From NCBI GenBank assembly GCA_900752975.1, contig CAADXH010000039.1, forward strand, positions 1 through 16,435: 16,435 bases of DNA, read 5' to 3'. A model generated the notes under the pieces. That model was not told the origin of the DNA. It saw nothing but the letters and a program-made list of their open reading frames with translations, and did not search any database. Positions 1-4,787 of the stretch are shown here, in pieces (the first letter of the stretch is position 1; the number at the start of each line of letters is the position of its first letter). The DNA is from Bacilli bacterium (GTDB lineage Bacteria; Bacillota_I; Bacilli_A; ML615J-28; CAG-313). The position numbers were made by a program, and so were the translations under genes.

Positions 1-79
1 ATGAGAGTCCTTTCTCAAAACCCATACGATGATTGACAAACCGTCAGTGTTCGTGTACACAATCTAGTGTACACGAACA
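1..79 (-). repeat. Left arm of 79-bp terminal inverted repeat, probable IS end
   Basis: Positions 1-79 are a perfect inverted copy of 16355-16433 (position i matches 16434 minus i). Identity stops exactly at 79/80. The inner edge is a hairpin: TGTTCGTGTACAC (48-60), six-base loop (61-66), GTGTACACGAACA (67-79), a perfect 13-bp stem. Each arm holds the palindrome GTGTACAC (53-60 and 67-74). I infer the end of a multi-copy insertion sequence whose transposase would read outward, off the window. The outer limit is probably where the assembly stopped, not the true end of the repeat. The IS family is not recognised. Confidence 0.85.
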
Positions 80-128
80 TTTTGTTATATAATTTTCTAT
101 CTAATCTTAAATTCATGATAGTCTTAAG

Positions 129-161
129 AAAAAAATGAATCCGGTTTAAACCTAGATTCAT
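129..161 (-). terminator. Rho-independent terminator after rplT
   Basis: Read on the minus strand, ATGAATC (161-155) pairs with GATTCAT (141-135). An inner GGTT/AACC extends the stem, with a small bulge. A run of seven T follows (135-129). It begins ten bases after the rplT stop and closes the infC-rpmI-rplT operon. Confidence 0.9.
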
Positions 162-170
162 CCATTACAC

Positions 171-530
171 TTATTTTGCTAATGCTTTTTTCGCAACATC
201 ACAAAGATTTACGAACATTTGAGCATCGTTCACTGCAAGATCAGCTAACATCTTTCTGTTAATGTCAACATTTGCAAGTTTTAATCCATGCATTAATTGG
301 TTGTAACTTAAACCATTTGCTCTTGATGCAGCATTAATTCTAACGATCCATAATTTACGGAAATTACGTTTGTTGTTTTTACGATCGCGATATGCATACA
401 TTAATGATTTCATTACTTGTTGATTCGCAACTTTATATAAACAATGTTTTGAACCAAAGAAACCTTTTGCTTGTTTTAATACGCGATTACGTCTTCTTCT
501 TGATACTACGCCACCTTTAGTACGTGCCAT
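171..530 (-). CDS. rplT: 50S ribosomal protein L20
   Basis: Large-subunit protein bL20, 119 aa (family about 117-120). It binds 23S rRNA early in 50S assembly and in many bacteria also represses its own operon by binding the leader mRNA. The sequence begins MARTKGGVVSRRRRNRVLKQAKG and contains the conserved FRKLWIVRINAA stretch (about 57-68). The N-terminal tail is very basic, as expected for the RNA-binding extension. A near-perfect ribosome binding site, AGGAGG, lies about eight bases before the ATG. It is the last gene of the infC-rpmI-rplT operon, 12 bases after rpmI and followed by a clear terminator. Regulation by L20 itself is inferred from the leader described at 1305-1473. Confidence 0.98.
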   Translation of the reverse strand: MARTKGGVVSRRRRNRVLKQAKGFFGSKHCLYKVANQQVMKSLMYAYRDRKNNKRNFRKLWIVRINAASRANGLSYNQLMHGLKLANVDINRKMLADLAVNDAQMFVNLCDVAKKALAK

Positions 531-542
531 GATTAATACCTC

Positions 543-743
543 CTATTTAAGATTTGCCAATTGTTGTCTAATGTGACGCTTGTCAGGTGTAGAAACAAGG
601 GCAAACTTTCTTAATTGTCTACTTTGTTTTGATGTTGTTGCAGGGGCAAGATGTCTAGTTCCTGCTTGGCCACGTCTTACTTGGCCACTTCCAGTAATTT
701 TAAAACGTTTTTTAGTTGAACAATGTGTTCTCATTTTTGGCAT
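543..743 (-). CDS. rpmI: 50S ribosomal protein L35
   Basis: Large-subunit protein bL35, 66 aa, the usual family length. It begins MPKMRTH and carries the typical KKRFKITGSGQVRR core, followed by a basic C-terminal half ending PDKRHIRQQLANLK. It sits between infC and rplT, 18 bases after the infC stop, and has an AAAGGAG ribosome binding site. This three-gene order is the standard Firmicute arrangement. Expression should follow the infC leader, because no separate promoter is visible in the short gap. Confidence 0.98.
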   Translation of the reverse strand: MPKMRTHCSTKKRFKITGSGQVRRGQAGTRHLAPATTSKQSRQLRKFALVSTPDKRHIRQQLANLK

Positions 744-761
744 AATTAATTTTCTCCTTTA

Positions 762-1304
762 TTAGTTTTTCTTTTTTTGTAGTTTAGGACTAAGCATCAT
801 AAACATATTGCGTCCATCAAGATATGGTTGTTGATCGATTTGAGCAAATTCATCAAAGTCAGCAGCAAACTTAATAAATAGTTCTTTTGTACTGTTAGCT
901 TGATCAATCATTCTACCACGAAAACGGCAACTAACCTTAACCTTATCACCATCCATTAAGAACTTCTTTGCAGCTCTTTGCTTGGTTTCAAAGTCGTGTG
1001 TATCAATAGTTGGACTAATTCTCACTTCTTTAACTTGAATAATACGTTGATTTTTCTTAGCTTCCTTAGCTTTTTTAATTTGTTCGTAACGGTACTTACT
1101 ATAATCCATTAAACGACAAACTGGTACTGGTGCATTTGGAGCTACACAAACAAGGTCAAAGCCTCTTTCTTCTGCAAGCTTTAATGCATCATGTAAATCC
1201 AACTTTCCAAGCTGTTCTCCTGTTTCAGAAATTACTAATACAACCTCAGCTTGAATGTCTTCATTAATTAAATTTTCATTTTTTTGATCAAATGTTTTAC
1301 TGAT
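762..1304 (-). CDS. infC: Translation initiation factor IF-3, starting at ATC
   Basis: IF-3 binds the 30S subunit, prevents premature 50S joining and checks the start codon. The C-terminal part is unmistakable (APNAPVPVCRLMDYSKYRYEQ, then VKEVRISPTIDTHDFETKQ). The first in-frame ATG/GTG/TTG-type start is a TTG at 1202, which would give only 146 aa and cut off part of the N-terminal domain. The frame stays open upstream and encodes the expected IF-3 N-terminus (INEDIQAEVVLVISETGEQL). A GGAGG ribosome binding site lies seven bases before an in-frame ATC at 1304-1302. That start gives 180 aa, the normal family length. Rare AUU/AUC/AUA starts are known for infC and allow IF-3 to repress itself; applying that here is inference. 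Confidence 0.94.
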   Translation of the reverse strand: MSKTFDQKNENLINEDIQAEVVLVISETGEQLGKLDLHDALKLAEERGFDLVCVAPNAPVPVCRLMDYSKYRYEQIKKAKEAKKNQRIIQVKEVRISPTIDTHDFETKQRAAKKFLMDGDKVKVSCRFRGRMIDQANSTKELFIKFAADFDEFAQIDQQPYLDGRNMFMMLSPKLQKKKN

Positions 1305-1473
1305 ATTTTCACCTCCATAAAATTAATATATGTGAAAATAAGATAAAAAAGTGGGCCAAGACCCACTCATAATACTTAACAAGTTTAACTTATTACTGTA
1401 CTGACTCTTTACCCATTAACCTAATTAATCGGGTGAGAAGTGGGACTCCTTCTTTTCACTACATATTTAATTC
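1305..1473 (-). promoter_or_regulatory. L20-type leader of infC operon
   Basis: This transcribed leader of about 170 bases precedes infC. On the minus strand it contains a hairpin (1437-1405) in which CTC/GAG, CCC/GGG and ATTAA/TTAAT pair around an asymmetric internal loop (A against TAAA). It ends in an intrinsic terminator (1367-1345). The six bases CCCACT at 1444-1439 can pair with the terminator's 5' arm AGTGGG (1367-1362), giving a mutually exclusive antiterminator. L20-responsive attenuation of infC-rpmI-rplT is established in Bacillus. Assignment here rests on position and architecture, not on a covariance-model match. Confidence 0.75.
1345..1367 (-). terminator. Attenuator terminator inside infC leader
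   Basis: On the minus strand AGTGGGT pairs with GGCCCACT (6 Watson-Crick pairs plus a T-G pair) around a four-base loop, followed by six T (1350-1345). It lies about 40 bases before the infC start, so it must be read through for the operon to be expressed. Confidence 0.88.
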
Positions 1474-1479
1474 CTATAT

Positions 1480-1508
1480 ATTATACCACCAAAGATTGAA
1501 TAAGTAAA
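1480..1508 (-). promoter_or_regulatory. Promoter of infC-rpmI-rplT
   Basis: On the minus strand: -35 TTTACT (1508-1503), 17-base spacer, -10 TATAAT (1485-1480). A start near 1473 would give the leader described above. The consensus -10 and ideal spacing suit a strong sigma-A promoter. Confidence 0.8.
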
Positions 1509-1524
1509 CCAATACGCTCTATTT

Positions 1525-2220
1525 TTACATATCCATAGAATAATATTTTAATAAATTAATCCATATTATAATCACAATTTCGCTAATCAATAAGATACCA
1601 TTAATAGAAAGATCATTATTAACTAAAAATGGTAAAATACTAAATTTAATTGGCACTACTTCTGCCACAATTTGAATAGTGAAATAAATAATTATAACCA
1701 TAATATATCCAAAACTACTTTTAGTGTATAAAACAACCGCACAAGATATTAAACCATAAAATATGGTAATGGCGTAAATTTTTATCCAAATTATATTATC
1801 AAGCCTTAGTTTTGTAAAATTAGGAATTGATATTTTACCAAATAATAAATAACAACTATGGCTAAACAAACAAAAAGCAAGAATAATAATACTAATTACT
1901 AAATACTTACTAATAATATACTTAAAACGTTGCAATCTAGTTTTTATGATAATAAGTTTATAATCATCATTTACTTTTTGAAAACTACTACCAAACAAAT
2001 AACAACTAAATAATGGTAATAAAACTTTTGATAAATTTATTACTAAATTTTCATAACTAATTGCTATTTCTTTTTGATTAAACCATCTTGTTTCATAATT
2101 ACTAAATATATTTGATCCAATTAAAAATGAAATTGTTAACACATTAAAACAGATTATTCCTAAAATAGCATTTGTCCGTGTGGATAAATATTTGAAATGT
2201 AACTTCATCAATTTAACCAT
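1525..2220 (-). CDS. Small ABC-type permease, unknown substrate
   Basis: Hydrophobic protein of 231 aa, with about six membrane segments judged by eye, rich in Ile, Leu and Tyr. It is not recognisable as a named family from sequence alone. It is called a permease because it overlaps the 3' end of an ABC ATPase gene and has the size of an ABC-2-like membrane subunit. An ATG at 2235 would give 236 aa but has no ribosome binding site. AAGGA lies seven bases before the ATG at 2220, so that start is preferred; it overlaps the ATPase gene by eight bases. It is the last gene of the cluster 4374-1525. No terminator follows, and the stop lies only about 16 bases before the infC -35 box. Confidence 0.72.
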   Translation of the reverse strand: MVKLMKLHFKYLSTRTNAILGIICFNVLTISFLIGSNIFSNYETRWFNQKEIAISYENLVINLSKVLLPLFSCYLFGSSFQKVNDDYKLIIIKTRLQRFKYIISKYLVISIIILAFCLFSHSCYLLFGKISIPNFTKLRLDNIIWIKIYAITIFYGLISCAVVLYTKSSFGYIMVIIIYFTIQIVAEVVPIKFSILPFLVNNDLSINGILLISEIVIIIWINLLKYYSMDM

Positions 2221-2809
2221 ATACTTTTCCTTCATCTATTAATATTATTCGTTTGTTTAGGAGTTTTAAACGATAATCATCATGCATTACAATGATAATT
2301 AACTTTTGTTTTTTTCTTAATCTTTGTAATTCTTTATTAAATACCTTAACCGCAAAATCATCTAATCCATTTAGAGGTTCATCAAAAATATAAACATCAG
2401 CATCTTCAAGTAATGATTGAATAATTAAAATTTTTTGCTTTGTTCCTAATGATAACTTACTTAATTCTTTATCTTTATACTTCAGTATTTCAAATTTTTC
2501 TAAATACTCATCAATGTTTAATGAACTATTCTTTATTTTCGCAATCATATTTAAAAACTCATTAACTTTTATATAAGCAGGTAAATATGTTTTTTCAGGC
2601 ACATAACTTACTTTATATTTATTTTTTATTTTACCTTCATACTTTATGAAATTCATTAAACACTTAATTAATGTCGACTTACCACTACCATTATATCCCT
2701 TAATTATATTATACTTAGTATTATCAAGGCTTAAGTTTACATTATTTAATATTATCCTATTTCGATATTTTTTAGTAACCTCTTTTAAATCAATTTGGAA
2801 CAAAGGCAT
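2213..2809 (-). CDS. ABC transporter ATP-binding protein
   Basis: ATPase of 198 aa, at the short end for the family and close to a bare nucleotide-binding domain. Visible motifs: Walker A GYNGSGKST (38-46), signature LSLGTKQK (119-126), Walker B DVYIFDEP (138-145, catalytic Glu144) and switch His176. The usual Q-loop Gln is Glu (VPEKT, about 70-74), as in many EcsA/YtrB-like ATPases. The start at 2809 fits the normal N-terminus (IDLKEVTKKY). It lies inside the end of the lipoprotein gene (20-base overlap) with no good ribosome binding site, which suggests translational coupling. It should energise the permease at 1525-2220. Transport direction and substrate are unknown; the linked exported proteins make export or an envelope function plausible. 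Confidence 0.9.
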   Translation of the reverse strand: MPLFQIDLKEVTKKYRNRIILNNVNLSLDNTKYNIIKGYNGSGKSTLIKCLMNFIKYEGKIKNKYKVSYVPEKTYLPAYIKVNEFLNMIAKIKNSSLNIDEYLEKFEILKYKDKELSKLSLGTKQKILIIQSLLEDADVYIFDEPLNGLDDFAVKVFNKELQRLRKKQKLIIIVMHDDYRLKLLNKRIILIDEGKVYG

Positions 2810-3749
2810 AAATACAATAATCTGGAAGTAATAATGAACTATTAAATAGAGGCGTATTATTAAGAATAGTATTTTCTTCTTTATTATTACATTGATATTT
2901 AACCAACAATCCAGTTTCTTTTACGGGTTCAAGTTTTAGGTAGTTAAATGGGATTAGTAGATTTACACTTTCATAGGGGGCAATGGTATAGTTAATCTGG
3001 CCTTCACTATTTTTATCTACTAATTGATATTTTTCACCAATGATATCACTAATATCACTATTAGATTCATAATCAAAATTATCAAGTTTTTTAATTTTTT
3101 GGTAATTTGTCACAACAATACTATTTAGTAATACAATATCTGTTACTTCTATTTCCTCATTACTCATATTTTCAATCATAACTAAAAGACCAGTGGTAGT
3201 AGGGATAGTATTTCCATTTATAGGCATTAAATCATTAACAATAGGTTTCACTCTTGTAATATTTAATGTATCACTTTTAGTTGTTTTTTTTAGAAGAACT
3301 GATCCAATATCAATTAAACATTGTTCACCATTTATATATTCAATTTCTAAACATGCATCAAGAACTCGTATAAATGAATCTGTACAATATGAAAACGAAA
3401 AAACAAATTCATATGCATATAAATCTTTATCACCATAATTAAGTTTGGTTAAAGTTCTATTTATATTTGTAACTTGCATTTCATAAATTTGTTGATCATT
3501 TTTATCTTTTAAACTACAACCCTTAATTTTATCCTTGTCAAAATAAAAAGATTTATTCTTTTCGATATATAGAGGAATTGTTAAATCTACTTTTTCATTT
3601 TCAGTAATTCCTAGGTATTGTTTTTTTTCAGAAATTATTACCATTTTTTCTTCCTTCTTATCACAAGAGATTAAAGTAATTATTAAAATTGGCAACATTA
3701 CAACTAACAATATTAGACTATTTTTAACATACTTCTTCATATAATTCAT
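2790..3749 (-). CDS. Predicted lipoprotein of unknown function in ABC cluster
   Basis: Protein of 319 aa that I do not recognise. The N-terminus is a lipoprotein signal: Lys residues at 5-6, a hydrophobic stretch to 28, and lipobox LISC with the lipidated Cys at 29, followed by charged residues. It should be anchored on the outer face of the membrane. The mature part has alternating hydrophobic and polar residues suggesting beta-sandwich segments, several cysteines, and no catalytic motif I can name. An in-frame ATG three codons later (3740) is an alternative start. The gene overlaps the secreted-protein gene by 26 bases and the ATPase gene by 20 bases, so the four products are probably made together. 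A role as binding, accessory or self-protection factor is only inference from context. Confidence 0.85.
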   Translation of the reverse strand: MNYMKKYVKNSLILLVVMLPILIITLISCDKKEEKMVIISEKKQYLGITENEKVDLTIPLYIEKNKSFYFDKDKIKGCSLKDKNDQQIYEMQVTNINRTLTKLNYGDKDLYAYEFVFSFSYCTDSFIRVLDACLEIEYINGEQCLIDIGSVLLKKTTKSDTLNITRVKPIVNDLMPINGNTIPTTTGLLVMIENMSNEEIEVTDIVLLNSIVVTNYQKIKKLDNFDYESNSDISDIIGEKYQLVDKNSEGQINYTIAPYESVNLLIPFNYLKLEPVKETGLLVKYQCNNKEENTILNNTPLFNSSLLLPDYCIYAFVPN

Positions 3750-4374
3750 AATATTCCGTTAATACATCAATAAATTCATAATTACCCTTTTTTAATGGCA
3801 TTCCTAAAAAATAAAATTTACCACCACCATTTGTAACTTCGGCCATTCCTTTAATTATTAATGACACTTTACGATTAGGATAAATGTTTACCATAAAGCT
3901 TGTAGCCTCTTCATGACTTTTCCTAGTAACCTTTTCTGTCGTGACTTTTGCGCTATTTTCACCAGAAATGGAAATACTTTTTATTTTACCTGAAGCCTTA
4001 GAGGTAATACTTCCCGTAAATGAGGTAGTATTAGTCACAACATTCAAGTCAGTAACATTGTATTTAAATGAAATAGCTTCACTAGTTTTGTTAGAACGTG
4101 AAAAAATGGTTTTTGCTTCATATTTAATCATTTCTTGTTTTGTAATGTTTTTGGTGCTCCAACCCATAAACTTCCATTTAGCATCCTTTATTGCTTTTTC
4201 TTTTTCCTTTTTAGGAATCTGGACTAATAATCTTGCTTTACTTCCATTTGGCACAATAATATCTTTTATATTGTCATACCCTGTGTAATTACTAGCTTTT
4301 GAATTTACGCACACAATCATACTAAAAATTAAACAAACACCTATTAAACCTTTACAAATAATTTTTTTTAACAT
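3724..4374 (-). CDS. Secreted protein, possibly aerolysin/ETX-MTX2-like
   Basis: Protein of 216 aa with an N-terminal export signal (Lys 3-4, hydrophobic core about 9-23, possible cleavage after SKA at 25-27). There is no proper lipobox at Cys22. The mature part is beta-rich. Residues about 94-125 (SNKTSEAISFKYNVTDL, then a Thr/Ser-rich stretch) and about 155-182 (ATSFMVNIYPNRKVSLIIKG) resemble, in order and spacing of motifs, the core of ETX/MTX2 aerolysin-type pore-forming proteins. The intervening Ser/Thr-rich stretch (122-158) would be the membrane-insertion hairpin, though it is shorter than in epsilon toxin. This resemblance is by eye and weak. The ribosome binding site AAAGGAG lies before the ATG. 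It is the first gene of the overlapping cluster with lipoprotein, ATPase and permease. Confidence 0.8.
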   Translation of the reverse strand: MLKKIICKGLIGVCLIFSMIVCVNSKASNYTGYDNIKDIIVPNGSKARLLVQIPKKEKEKAIKDAKWKFMGWSTKNITKQEMIKYEAKTIFSRSNKTSEAISFKYNVTDLNVVTNTTSFTGSITSKASGKIKSISISGENSAKVTTEKVTRKSHEEATSFMVNIYPNRKVSLIIKGMAEVTNGGGKFYFLGMPLKKGNYEFIDVLTEYYELYEEVC

Positions 4375-4395
4375 TTTAATTCTCCTTTCACATAT

Positions 4396-4401
4396 ATAAT
4401 A
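4396..4401 (-). promoter_or_regulatory. Possible -10 box for secreted/lipoprotein/ABC cluster
   Basis: TATTAT on the minus strand, 22 bases before the ATG at 4374 and just upstream of the ribosome binding site. No good -35 box is visible at normal spacing. A promoter is expected here because a strong terminator (4431-4466) ends the preceding transcript. Confidence 0.35.
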
Positions 4402-4430
4402 CGAAAAGAAAATATTTTTTACATTAAATT

Positions 4431-4466
4431 AAAAAACTTAGATATTAGTACTCTAATACCTAAGTT
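4431..4466 (-). terminator. Terminator after zinc-ribbon gene
   Basis: On the minus strand, AACTTAG then TATTAG pairs with CTAATA then CTAAGTT (about 14 bp with one G-T pair) around a four-base loop. A T run at 4436-4431 follows. It starts nine bases after the stop of the 57-aa gene. Confidence 0.92.
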
Positions 4467-4475
4467 ATTTTTGAT

Positions 4476-4649
4476 TTATTCAGCTTTTTGTGCTTCTTGT
4501 TTTTCTAGTGCTTTTTGAGCCTTGCGAGCTTCACGACAAGCTTTACATCTCACAGGTTCACTAAAGTTTTTACTAGCATAGAATTCTTGTTCACGTTCTG
4601 TAAATACAAATTCAGCACCACAATCTTTACAAACAATTGTCTTATCCAT
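4476..4649 (-). CDS. Small zinc-ribbon domain protein
   Basis: Short protein of 57 aa beginning MDKTIVCKDCGAEFVFTERE. It has two CxxC pairs, C7-x2-C10 and C35-x2-C38, the second within PVRCKACREARK. This matches the widespread Firmicute family of small zinc-ribbon proteins of the type DKTLVCKDCGxEFVFTxxEQEFY...RCKxCR. Zinc binding is well supported; cellular function is not established, with nucleic-acid or ribosome association the usual guess. The tail from about residue 41 is charged, Ala/Lys/Glu-rich and probably helical. A strong GGAGGG ribosome binding site precedes the ATG by six bases and lies inside a predicted hairpin. The gene is monocistronic, with its own promoter and terminator. 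Confidence 0.93.
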   Translation of the reverse strand: MDKTIVCKDCGAEFVFTEREQEFYASKNFSEPVRCKACREARKAQKALEKQEAQKAE

Positions 4650-4653
4650 AATG

Positions 4654-4720
4654 TTCCCTCCTTTTACTATTTTGCGAGAATTTAATTACTTAGTCCATAT
4701 CACGAAATAGTAGTAGGGAA
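4654..4720 (-). promoter_or_regulatory. Leader hairpin covering zinc-ribbon ribosome binding site
   Basis: In the leader, minus strand, TTCCCT (4720-4715) pairs with AGGGAA (4659-4654), and TACTATTT (4712-4705) pairs with AAATAGTA (4672-4665). The two helices stack with a small internal loop and enclose a loop of about 32 bases. The outer helix includes four of the six bases of the Shine-Dalgarno GGAGGG (4661-4656), so the folded form should reduce translation. The pairing is read directly; a regulatory role is inference. Confidence 0.5.
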
Positions 4721-4745
4721 GAGATAATTTAAATTTCACATAATA

Positions 4746-4754
4746 ATTATAGCA
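4746..4754 (-). promoter_or_regulatory. Extended -10 promoter of zinc-ribbon gene
   Basis: TGCTATAAT on the minus strand is a perfect TGN plus TATAAT extended -10. The -35 region is poor, as is typical of this promoter class. It predicts a leader of roughly 90 bases. Confidence 0.7.
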
Positions 4755-4787
4755 TTTTTCCCCTTTTTTAAATCTAAAATTGCTTTT

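Noticed and set aside
80..128. Gene or site between the left repeat and the rplT terminator
   Set aside because: These 49 AT-rich bases have no open frame, promoter pair or repeat that I can support.
762..1202. infC as a 146-aa protein starting at TTG
   Set aside because: It lacks part of the conserved IF-3 N-terminal domain, whereas the open frame upstream encodes it after a GGAGG and an ATC.
3941..4288. 115-aa open frame on the plus strand
   Set aside because: It lies antisense inside the secreted-protein gene and looks like a reading-frame shadow. No plus-strand open frame in the window had a convincing family motif.
4721..4787. Terminator between topB and the zinc-ribbon gene
   Set aside because: Only a weak, mismatched GCA/TGC plus T/A pairing can be drawn, with no T run after it.
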